Assembly: GCA_964469165.1 (NCBI GenBank)
Contig: CAYXXZ010000156.1
Location: 1-5,055, forward strand
Source of the DNA: CAYXXZ01 sp964469165
GTDB taxonomy: Bacteria > Pseudomonadota > Gammaproteobacteria > Pseudomonadales > Porticoccaceae
Length of the DNA stretch: 5,055 nucleotides
Direction: 5' to 3'
Shown here: positions 1 through 4,995 of the stretch, one piece after another
Layout: each line of letters starts with the position of its first letter
Numbering within the stretch: the first letter of the stretch is position 1
The notes under the pieces: model-generated
What the model was told of the DNA's origin: nothing
Database searches by the model: none
Seen by the model: only the letters and a program-made list of their open reading frames with translations
Made by a program: the position numbers and the translations under genes

Positions 1-54
1 TACCAGAGCTTTCCCTCCGTGGTGGTGGCCAGCCTCAAGGTGCCGGAAGCCTGA
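1..54 (+). CDS. 3' end of an unidentified protein-coding gene
   Basis: The first 17 codons read YQSFPSVVVASLKVPEA and end in TGA at 52-54. The gene begins outside the window. Fifteen of the 17 sense codons end in G or C, matching the coding bias of the complete genes here and supporting this frame. The REP pair begins about 40 bp after the stop, a usual place for REPs. I do not recognise the family from this short tail and assign no function. The fragment is too short to exclude chance, but the codon bias and the downstream repeats make a real gene end more likely than not. Confidence 0.55.
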   Translation, partial: YQSFPSVVVASLKVPEA

Positions 55-93
55 GCTTGCGAGATCGTGAACAGACTCTTGACGGTGCCCTGC

Positions 94-160
94 AGGAGCC
101 TGCCCGCAGGCGACCCAACCTCGGGACGCACGGCATGCGGTCGCCTGCAGGCAGGCTCCT
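94..160. repeat. REP-type inverted pair (BIME-like), head to head
   Basis: Two 22-bp arms (94-115 and 139-160) are inverted copies with one mismatch, separated by 23 bp. Each arm has its own small hairpin with a 2-nt loop: GCCTGC/GCAGGC at 98-111 and at 143-156. Read on the minus strand, the right arm starts with the GTAGGAG head (156-162) typical of REPs mobilised by RAYT (TnpA-REP) transposases in pseudomonads and relatives. The left arm has GCAG in place of GTAG. It lies just after the stop of the partial gene. Roles known for such pairs include transcript end protection and gyrase or IHF binding; which applies here cannot be told. No RAYT gene is in the window. Confidence 0.8.
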
Positions 161-214
161 ACACGACAGGCCCGGGATAGGGCATCGGCCGTGAGGTTGC
201 CGCGGCGTTTACGT

Positions 215-273
215 GAAATTCAGGCTAGGAACAGGCTCTGAGGCAAAACGGGCTGTAAGCCTTAAGCAGAAGC
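215..273 (+). repeat. Diverged partial copy of the right-end repeat unit
   Basis: This stretch aligns, with small gaps, to the junction segment of the tandem array (about 4671-4729 and 4950-4995). Shared blocks in the same order are AATTCAG, CTA, CAG, TGAGGCAA, GGCTGTAAGCC or close to it, and TAAGC. TGAGGCAAAACGGGC here matches TGAGGCAAAGCGAGC of the third array copy with two differences. The hairpin core of the unit is absent. It is therefore a decayed or partial member of the same family, on the opposite side of the five-gene block and in the same orientation. Confidence 0.6.
252..272 (+). repeat. Heptad repeat run, GCNNTAA units (left, plus orientation)
   Basis: Two clean 7-bp units, GCTGTAA (252-258) and GCCTTAA (259-265), are followed by a degenerate third, GCAGAAG. 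This is the same periodic motif as at 301-328, 4423-4445, 4707-4729 and 4987-4995. It lies about 200 bp after the stop of the partial plus-strand gene, in that gene's sense orientation. Confidence 0.65.
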
Positions 274-300
274 GCTGAAAGAGCCGGGTTCTGCCAGCGT

Positions 301-328
301 TTAACTTGGAGCTTACAGCTTATAGCTC
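301..328 (-). repeat. Heptad repeat run, GCNNNAA units (left, minus orientation)
   Basis: On the minus strand the units are GCTATAA (326-320), GCTGTAA (319-313) and GCTCCAA (312-306), then a partial GTTAA (305-301). They are preceded by GA, as in the array copies. The run starts 28 bp after the stop codon of the ABHD10-like hydrolase and reads in that gene's sense direction. With the run at 252-272 it forms an interrupted inverted repeat, with arms CTGTAAGC 253-260 and GCTTACAG 311-318, and inner arms GCAGAA 266-271 and TTCTGC 289-294. Confidence 0.7.
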
Positions 329-356
329 AACCAACGACAGACCCTCGCTCGAATCC

Positions 357-1127
357 TCACAGCAATTGCGCGACAACCCCTGTGAGCCGCGCCAGATCGC
401 GGGGCGTGGAAAGGCGGTGGTCGCCATCCTTTATCAGAATGAGTTCCGCATCCTTGCTGCGCAACCTCTGCGCGACAGCCAGAGAGCGCTCCCAGGGTAC
501 ATCCTCATCGCCGAGACCATGTAGCAGTCGCACCGGCACGTCGATGGGGATTTCACCGTCCAGCACGGTGTGACGCCTGGCTTCGTCGAGCATTTCCCGG
601 CGGATGCGGTAGGGCTGCTGGTCGTCGTAGGCGTTGGCGAGGTCGCACCAACCTTGCTCCGCCAGGGCGGCCTTCTGGGCGGCGCTGAGGCGGCGTTCTT
701 CCAGATCCTGAGTGAGGTCAGGTGCAATGGCGATACCCACCAGCGCCGCGATGCGCTCGGGGCGCGCCAGCGCCGCCAGCAACATCATCCAGCCGCCCAT
801 GGACGAACCGACGATGATCTGCGGTCCCAGGGTGACCTGTTCGAGAATTGCCAGCGTATCGTCGCGCCAGCGCCCGATGGTGCCATGCTGGATATCGCCC
901 GAGGATTCGCCGTGACCGTAGTAGTCGAAGCGCGTCATCTGGCGACCGGTCTCGCGGCAATAAGCCTCGAGCGCCAGCGCCTTTTCACCGTTCATGTTGG
1001 AGTGAAAACCGGTGCAAAAGAGAATGCCCGGGGTTGCGCCTGGCAGATGATGAAAGGCCAGTGTTTCGCCGTCGGGGCGGTCGAGCAACGAGGGCGGAGC
1101 GCCTTCGCCGGGATCGATATGCTTCAA
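357..1127 (-). CDS. ABHD10-like alpha/beta serine hydrolase
   Basis: A 256-residue protein, complete in length for a compact alpha/beta hydrolase. The nucleophile elbow is G-S-S-M-G at residues 107-111 (Ser109). The likely acid is Asp207 in LLHGLGDEDVPW and the base is His237 in KDGDHR. Several blocks (FDYYGHGESSGD, VGSSMGGW, ARPERIAALVG, a C-terminal SDHR-like block) recall, from memory, mammalian ABHD10, a depalmitoylating thioesterase and acyl-glucuronide esterase. I infer an ester or thioester hydrolase, probably cytoplasmic since no signal peptide is seen; the substrate is unknown. The start is TTG: a GAGG (1135-1138) lies 7 nt upstream and the next in-frame Met is residue 45, too far in. 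It is last in the minus-strand cluster, 102 bp after the thioesterase. It does not look like a BphD-type C-C hydrolase. Confidence 0.9.
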   Translation of the reverse strand: MKHIDPGEGAPPSLLDRPDGETLAFHHLPGATPGILFCTGFHSNMNGEKALALEAYCRETGRQMTRFDYYGHGESSGDIQHGTIGRWRDDTLAILEQVTLGPQIIVGSSMGGWMMLLAALARPERIAALVGIAIAPDLTQDLEERRLSAAQKAALAEQGWCDLANAYDDQQPYRIRREMLDEARRHTVLDGEIPIDVPVRLLHGLGDEDVPWERSLAVAQRLRSKDAELILIKDGDHRLSTPRDLARLTGVVAQLL

Positions 1128-1229
1128 GATTGAGCCTCGGTGGTCGTCCTGTCGAGGGGCCGATTATCGACCGCCCGCCGTCACCCTGTCCAGGGCGGTG
1201 CAGAGCGGTCTGCGACTGCGACGAAAACG

Positions 1230-1694
1230 TTAGGATTGACGCTCCAGATAGCCTTGCAGGGCGTCGCGAGTCGTTTCAGGCAGGCTTACCGCACCGCCTG
1301 TCGTCGAATCCATGGCGACGCAGGTGAGCACGGCAGTGAATACCGGGGTGTCGGTGGCGGCGCCGTTCACCACGCGGGTAGCGGTGATGGCAATGGTGAA
1401 AGTGCGGTTGCTGATTTTCTCCAGCGACACCGTCATGTCGAAAAAGTCATCGGCTTCCAGGGGCGAGCGGAAGTCGAAATTCATGGCGCGCATGGGGTAG
1501 GTGGTGCCACTGCGGGCCGGGTGAGGGCGATCCCAGACACCAATACCGATGCGCAGGAACCAATCGCGGGCAGACATGGCGTAGTCCGTGAAACGCGGTG
1601 TGTAGACAATGCCCGCGGGATCGCACTCGCCCCAGGCGACCCTGCGGCGCACGCGAACGGGATAGGACTCGATCAGAGCTTCGCTGTATTCCAT
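1230..1694 (-). CDS. Acyl-CoA thioesterase, hotdog fold, 4HBT/YbgC-like
   Basis: A 154-residue protein of the usual length for one hotdog domain. Residues 21-43, with W-G-E-C-D-P-A-G-I-V-Y followed by P-R-F, match the signature of the 4-hydroxybenzoyl-CoA thioesterase family. Asp25 is the expected catalytic aspartate. The family cleaves acyl- or aryl-CoA thioesters to free acid and CoA in the cytoplasm; which CoA ester is used here cannot be read from sequence. I place the start at ATG 1694. An in-frame TTG at 1706 would add four residues, but AAGG (1707-1710) touches that TTG, while it is 12 nt from the ATG, so neither has ideal spacing. It begins 35 bp after the dioxygenase stop, which suggests one transcript. 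It could serve the ring-cleavage pathway or be a housekeeping enzyme. Confidence 0.9.
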   Translation of the reverse strand: MEYSEALIESYPVRVRRRVAWGECDPAGIVYTPRFTDYAMSARDWFLRIGIGVWDRPHPARSGTTYPMRAMNFDFRSPLEADDFFDMTVSLEKISNRTFTIAITATRVVNGAATDTPVFTAVLTCVAMDSTTGGAVSLPETTRDALQGYLERQS

Positions 1695-1729
1695 AAGCTG
1701 ACACAACCTTTTACTTCAGGCCCTACATG

Positions 1730-2659
1730 CTAGCGCATTTTCGCCTGGTGAACGCCGGGAAGCGTGGTGTCGAGATCCAGGCCGTAGCCTGTGGCCAGGC
1801 GTTCATGGCCGAAGATGTCCCAAGTGTAGTATTCATCCTGCGCGGGTGCCTTGCGGCCGTTCCAGGCAAGTTCGCAGGCCCAGCCGGAAGGGTTGCCGGC
1901 GTAGAACGAGAAGGCGTGGTCATTGGCGTGCATGCCGAGATCCAGGGGTACATCGATGCCGCGTTGGCGAACGATATCGCGGGCCAGCCCGAGGTCGCGC
2001 AGGTCGGCGTACTCGATGGCGAGGTGATTGATCTTTTTCTCCATGGGGCCGAGATCAAATTGCAGGCTGTGCTGGCGGTCGTTGCAACGCATGAAAAACG
2101 GCCGAGCGACGATACCGTTGGGCAATCTGACCTTGTATTGCCGGTTGCCCTGGAATCCCAGGAGACGATAAAAGCGGTACGCGGCGTCCGCATCGGGTTC
2201 GAAGATCGTCACGTGGCCAAGGCCGAGGGCCCCGGTTCTGAAATGGCCGAACATGCGCCTGCCGGGATAGAACGGTTTGTGGTTTTCCACCTGTGGTCCC
2301 CAAAACAATTCGCTTGCCACGGCGCCCGGCGAATTTACCTTTACCAGACCCATCACATGCCGTTCGTCGGCTTCATCCTGGGAGCAGATATGGCACGAAT
2401 GACCGTGCGCCTCGAGGCGTTCGGTGACGTCTTCCAGGCTTTGCTGGTCGGCCACGCGCCAGCCGATGTAAGCCAGATCATCCTCGGAACCGTGGTGCAG
2501 GCTGATGCGGTGATGCCAGTCGTCCAGACGCAAATGGTGAAGTCCGGGCGATTCGCCTTCGACCCACTCGCAACCCACCAGCTCGGTGGCGAAGAGGCGC
2601 CACGCCTCGGTATCGCTGATGTTGAGGCCGACATAGCCCAGTTCCGTTACGCCCGACAT
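1730..2659 (-). CDS. Type I extradiol ring-cleavage dioxygenase (BphC-like, VOC superfamily)
   Basis: A 309-residue two-domain vicinal-oxygen-chelate protein, the usual size for 2,3-dihydroxybiphenyl 1,2-dioxygenase relatives. The C-terminal domain carries the full metal and catalytic set in BphC spacing: His149 (GLGHV), His197 (NDRQHS), His212 (INHLAIEY), His244, Asp247 and Tyr253 in the HANDH to SFY stretch, and Glu263 (ACELAW). By family precedent His149, His212 and Glu263 bind Fe(II) and the enzyme performs meta cleavage of a catechol. The open frame extends to 2812, but ATG 2659 is preferred: GGAG lies 8 nt upstream, and the protein then begins directly with the N-terminal domain (ELGYVGLNI). 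It heads the minus-strand cluster. The substrate is not evident; bicyclic, alkyl-catechol or steroid-derived catechols all fit this family. Confidence 0.93.
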   Translation of the reverse strand: MSGVTELGYVGLNISDTEAWRLFATELVGCEWVEGESPGLHHLRLDDWHHRISLHHGSEDDLAYIGWRVADQQSLEDVTERLEAHGHSCHICSQDEADERHVMGLVKVNSPGAVASELFWGPQVENHKPFYPGRRMFGHFRTGALGLGHVTIFEPDADAAYRFYRLLGFQGNRQYKVRLPNGIVARPFFMRCNDRQHSLQFDLGPMEKKINHLAIEYADLRDLGLARDIVRQRGIDVPLDLGMHANDHAFSFYAGNPSGWACELAWNGRKAPAQDEYYTWDIFGHERLATGYGLDLDTTLPGVHQAKMR

Positions 2660-2683
2660 ATTTCTTGCTCCGACTCGACTGTA

Positions 2684-2690
2684 TTTATAC
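2684..2690 (-). promoter_or_regulatory. Candidate -10 element for the dioxygenase operon
   Basis: On the minus strand TATAAA (2689-2684) sits in GTATAAATAC, about 25 bp before the ATG at 2659, implying a very short leader. No good -35 lies 16-18 bp upstream; the best is TCGACC at 19 bp. This would fit a weak or activator-dependent promoter, or another start site not seen here. Confidence 0.35.
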
Positions 2691-2794
2691 TCTTGGCGTT
2701 CACCGGCAGGTCGACGCTCATTTTTCTCATAGCGGAGCCGGTACGCGGTTATGGTGGCGCAATCCTCGTCGCGCTGCTGCAACTTATAGCAGGA

Positions 2795-2823
2795 TTCGCC
2801 GCGCCCTTGCAAACTTTTATAAC
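2795..2823 (+). promoter_or_regulatory. Candidate promoter of the TetR-type regulator gene
   Basis: TATAAC (2818-2823) is a good -10, with TTCGCC (2795-2800) as a poor -35 at 17-bp spacing. Transcription would start near 2830, inside the inverted repeat at 2829-2857, leaving a leader of about 90 nt to ATG 2920. Confidence 0.4.
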
Positions 2824-2828
2824 CTGTT

Positions 2829-2857
2829 ACAGAGTGATGACGAGTCGTCTGCTCTGT
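2829..2857. promoter_or_regulatory. Composite inverted repeat, candidate operator
   Basis: Inner arms GACGA (2839-2843) and TCGTC (2845-2849) flank a single G. Outer arms ACAGAG (2829-2834) and CTCTGT (2852-2857) are also inverted, spaced 4 nt on the left and 2 nt on the right. TetR-family dimers bind inverted repeats of this size, often in the divergent region beside their own gene. It directly follows the candidate tetR -10, which suggests autorepression. The central CGAGTCG recurs on the other strand at 2671-2677, in the leader of the dioxygenase. Confidence 0.45.
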
Positions 2858-2919
2858 GATTCCCAGGCCAGGGCATTGTGGCGCGCGGTCTCACTTTTTT
2901 ATTGGAACAGCACCGAAGC

Positions 2920-3585
2920 ATGAATGAACCGACGGCAAGGCAGCCTTCGCAAAGACAGCGCGCTCGCAAAGCACGGATTCTCCAGCAGGCCAGGGCCATC
3001 ATTGGCGAGAAAGGCATCGAAGGGCTGACCATGAGGGAGCTGGCGGCCAGCAGCGGCGTCGCCCTGGCGACGCTGTACAACCTCTACGGTAGCAAGGAAA
3101 CCCTGGTCGGTATTGCGATCAATGATTTTTTCGAGCCGATCGTCGCGCAGGCCTCGGCAAAAAGTGCCAGTAAATCGCCGTTGAAGCGCCTCTTGCTGCT
3201 CGTCGATGAGATCACGGCGAATGTGCTAGGCGCCGAGGCTTATGCCCGAGTGGTGGTTTCGCTTTACTACAGTTCCGACGCCGCCCCCGAGGTTCACGGC
3301 ATGCTGTACAGCCTTGCCCGCAAGGAGTTTGCGGGCATCATGAGTGAAATGGAAAGCCAGCAGGGCTTGCATGACTGGGTGGCGACGGGACTGGTCGCGG
3401 ATGAAATGGCCCATCAGATCATGGCGCGAATCCATCAGTGGTGCCGTGGTGATATCTCCGACGCGCAATTGAGCCCGCTCATGAAATACGGTGCCTTGCA
3501 GATTCTGGCCGGGGCCTGCGACGGTGCTCTTTCGCAGGCTGTCACAAAGGAGTTGAAGATGCTTACCAGGCGTCTCGCGTGCTGA
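2920..3585 (+). CDS. TetR/AcrR-family transcriptional regulator
   Basis: A 221-residue protein, typical for TetR. A helix-turn-helix domain spans about residues 17-64: a first helix around ILQQARAIIGEKG, then LTMRELAASSGVALATLYNLYGSKETL, with the recognition helix near ALATLYNLYG. The remainder is a helical ligand-binding and dimerisation domain without close family signature, so the effector is unknown. The frame is open from a GTG at 2878, but ATG 2920 gives the usual short N-terminus before the first helix. Its ribosome site is weak (GGAA 2904-2907, 12 nt away; GAAG 2915-2918, too close). It is divergent from the dioxygenase cluster, the classic placement of a local repressor, so a phenolic or acyl-CoA effector is an inference from context. 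A basic stretch (QRQRARKAR) precedes the first helix. Confidence 0.92.
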   Translation: MNEPTARQPSQRQRARKARILQQARAIIGEKGIEGLTMRELAASSGVALATLYNLYGSKETLVGIAINDFFEPIVAQASAKSASKSPLKRLLLLVDEITANVLGAEAYARVVVSLYYSSDAAPEVHGMLYSLARKEFAGIMSEMESQQGLHDWVATGLVADEMAHQIMARIHQWCRGDISDAQLSPLMKYGALQILAGACDGALSQAVTKELKMLTRRLAC

Positions 3586-3630
3586 TGTCGACCTTTCAGG
3601 GCGAAACTCGCACCCGGATCCGGCGGTGCT

Positions 3631-3658
3631 TTGCCTGGGGCAGCTGGCGTATTAGAAT
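3631..3658 (+). promoter_or_regulatory. Candidate sigma70 promoter for the DLH-family gene
   Basis: TTGCCT (3631-3636) and TAGAAT (3653-3658) are spaced 16 bp and are the best sigma70-like pair in the window. Transcription would start near 3665, giving a leader of about 30 nt that carries the strong GAGGAG ribosome site (3684-3689). This suggests the downstream gene need not depend on readthrough from the TetR gene. Confidence 0.5.
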
Positions 3659-3694
3659 CGGGCCCATCTGGCAAAAACAAAACGAGGAGTAACA

Positions 3695-4414
3695 ATGACC
3701 ATTCAAACCCGCATCGTGGATTACAGCGACGGCAATATCACCTACAAAGGTTACCTGGCCTGGGATGACAGTGCGCAGAACAAAAGGCCCGCGGTGCTGG
3801 TGTCTCACGCCTGGGCGGGCAGGAGTGATTTCGAGTGTGAAAAGGCGCGCAAACTGGCTGAATTGGGCTACGTGGGCTTTGCCATCGATATGTATGGCGA
3901 TGCCAAGCAGGGCGCCAACAACGATGAAAATGCCGCGTTGATGCAGCCCTTGGTGGAGAACCGTGCGGAACTGCAAAAGCGCATCACGCTGGCTCTCGAC
4001 GCGGTGCGCAAACAGCCGGAAGTCGATGCCGGCAAGGTGGCCGCCATTGGTTTCTGTTTCGGCGGCCTTTGCGTTCTCGATCTGGCGCGTACCGGCGCTG
4101 ACGTCAAGGGCGTGGTGAGCTTCCACGGTCTGTTCAACGCGCCCGGCAACACCGAGGGCAACAAGATCACCGCCAAGGTGCTGTGCCTGCACGGTTACGA
4201 CGATCCCATGGCCCAGCCCCAGAGCGTGCTGGATCTTGGTAGTGAGCTCACGGCGGCCGGCGCCGATTGGCAGATCCATGCCTACGGCCACACCGTGCAT
4301 GCCTTTACCAATCCCGCAGCCAACGATCCGGGCTTTGGCACCGTTTACAATGCGGCTGCCGACAAGCGTTCCTGGGCGAGTCTGGTCAATTTCCTCACCG
4401 AAATTTTCGCCTGA
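3695..4414 (+). CDS. Dienelactone-hydrolase-family protein (alpha/beta hydrolase)
   Basis: A 239-residue cytoplasmic alpha/beta hydrolase, the normal length for the DLH family. The nucleophile elbow is G-F-C-F-G at residues 119-123 with Cys121, the thiol nucleophile characteristic of DLH. Asp170 (HGYDD) and His202 (TVHAFTNP) complete the triad. By family the reaction is hydrolysis of a lactone or ester, classically dienelactone to maleylacetate. Two features argue against a true chlorocatechol DLH: the strand-end position of the DLH glutamate (Glu36) appears to be Ala39 in SHAWAG, and there is no arginine shortly after the catalytic His. A general esterase or lactonase is safer. The start ATG 3695 has GAGGAG 5 nt upstream. 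It ends in two consecutive in-frame TGA codons (4412-4417). It lies 109 bp after the TetR gene with its own candidate promoter. Confidence 0.9.
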   Translation: MTIQTRIVDYSDGNITYKGYLAWDDSAQNKRPAVLVSHAWAGRSDFECEKARKLAELGYVGFAIDMYGDAKQGANNDENAALMQPLVENRAELQKRITLALDAVRKQPEVDAGKVAAIGFCFGGLCVLDLARTGADVKGVVSFHGLFNAPGNTEGNKITAKVLCLHGYDDPMAQPQSVLDLGSELTAAGADWQIHAYGHTVHAFTNPAANDPGFGTVYNAAADKRSWASLVNFLTEIFA

Positions 4415-4420
4415 TGAAGT

Positions 4421-4445
4421 GAGCTGTAAGCCGTAAGCTTTAAGC
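4421..4445 (+). repeat. Heptad repeat run in array copy A
   Basis: After GA come three 7-bp units, GCTGTAA (4423-4429), GCCGTAA (4430-4436) and GCTTTAA (4437-4443), then GC. It starts six bases after the DLH-family stop codon in the sense direction of that gene. Confidence 0.75.
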
Positions 4446-4544
4446 CAGGGTTCTGAGGAAATGGCGCTCACCCAGGGTTGCTTGGGATTTGCAGCGCAAA
4501 GCTGTGTAGTGACGGGATTAGTGCTCCGTATCCCGGCCTCCGTA

Positions 4545-4636
4545 CGGGGGTGGATTTCCAGGACACGCCGTGAACCCATCCCTGGGGGCTCGACAGCGCC
4601 ATCCCTGGCGCTGACGGTCTTGGAAACCCATCCCCG
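4545..4636. other. Folded core of array copy A: long stem enclosing two hairpins
   Basis: A 20-bp closing stem joins 4545-4564 and 4617-4636. Compared with copy B the right arm has two changes: one leaves a G-T (G-U) pair and one makes an A-C mismatch. Inside are a short CCCA/TGGG hairpin and a longer CAGCGCCA/TGGCGCTG hairpin, identical to those of copy B. The fold may act as RNA on either strand or as a DNA cruciform; transcription is not shown. Confidence 0.6.
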
Positions 4637-4704
4637 CACAGAGGTCTCGTAGCGGTGCCGATGAAATAGTCGGGAATTCAGCTACAGTCCTGTGTGAGGC
4701 AAGC

Positions 4705-4729
4705 GAGCTGTAAGCCGTAAGCTTTAAGC
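4705..4729 (+). repeat. Heptad repeat run in array copy B
   Basis: The same GA plus three heptads as copy A (GCTGTAA 4707-4713, GCCGTAA 4714-4720, GCTTTAA 4721-4727) without any change, 284 bp further on. Copy C retains only one heptad. Confidence 0.75.
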
Positions 4730-4823
4730 GGGGGCTTTGGAAGGGCGTCGCCCTGTTACTTGGGGTTTGCAGCGCAAAGCTGTGTAGTGGCGGGGATTGG
4801 TGCTCCGTATCCCGGCCTCCGTA

Positions 4824-4915
4824 CGGGGGTGGATTTCCAGGACACGCCGTGAACCCATCCCTGGGGGCTCGACAGCGCCATCCCTGGCGCTGACGGTCCT
4901 GGAAATCCATCCCCG
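4824..4915 (-). ncRNA. Folded core of array copy B, TwoAYGGAY-like double hairpin (candidate)
   Basis: Arms 4824-4843 and 4896-4915 pair over 20 bp with one G-T position. They enclose two hairpins, CCCA 4854-4857 with TGGG 4862-4865 and CAGCGCCA 4873-4880 with TGGCGCTG 4885-4892. On the minus strand both hairpins present the hexamer AGGGAT closed by C-G pairs. From memory this layout resembles the TwoAYGGAY RNA motif of Gammaproteobacteria and Clostridia, defined by two hairpins with AYGGAY loops, but here the first Y is G. Strand and RNA status are inferred only. It could instead be a DNA-level structure such as a recombination or mobility site. Confidence 0.4.
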
Positions 4916-4986
4916 CACAGAGGCCTTGCAGCGGTGCCGATGAAATGGTCGGGAATTCAGCTACAGCCCCGCGTGAGGCAAAGCGA

Positions 4987-4995
4987 GCTTTAAGC
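4987..4995 (+). repeat. Contracted heptad run in array copy C
   Basis: After GA (4985-4986) only one unit, GCTTTAA (4987-4993), and GC remain. Relative to copies A and B, 14 bp are missing, exactly two heptads, while the flanking sequence is kept. This points to slippage or recombination between heptads. Confidence 0.7.

Noticed and set aside
1170..1199. Inverted repeat ACCGCCC / GGGCGGT between thioesterase and hydrolase as a terminator
   Set aside because: The 7-bp stem has a 16-nt loop and no following T-run on the minus strand, and it would split a likely operon. At most it attenuates.
2761..2796. Inverted arms AATCCT (2761-2766) and AGGATT (2791-2796) as a second operator
   Set aside because: The arms are short and 24 bp apart, and they share nothing with the stronger repeat at 2829-2857. 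Chance is a fair explanation.
2660..2812. Extended N-terminus of the dioxygenase up to 2812
   Set aside because: The added 51 residues are basic and unlike the family. They would run through the promoter region, and ATG 2659 has a well-spaced GGAG.
1727..2923. Plus-strand open frame of 398 residues opposite the dioxygenase
   Set aside because: It is antisense to a protein with all metal ligands of the extradiol family in correct spacing, and its own translation shows no family features.
3596..4639. Minus-strand open frame of 347 residues opposite the DLH-family gene
   Set aside because: It is antisense to a gene with a clear catalytic triad, strong ribosome site and promoter, and runs on into the repeat. 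It is a GC-rich shadow frame.
4518..4910. Minus-strand open frame of 130 residues with an internally duplicated peptide, and shorter relatives at 4724-4918
   Set aside because: It is a translation of the tandem repeat core, duplicated because the DNA is. It has a hairpin-driven composition and no ribosome site that I can see. Similar false ORFs arise wherever this element occurs.
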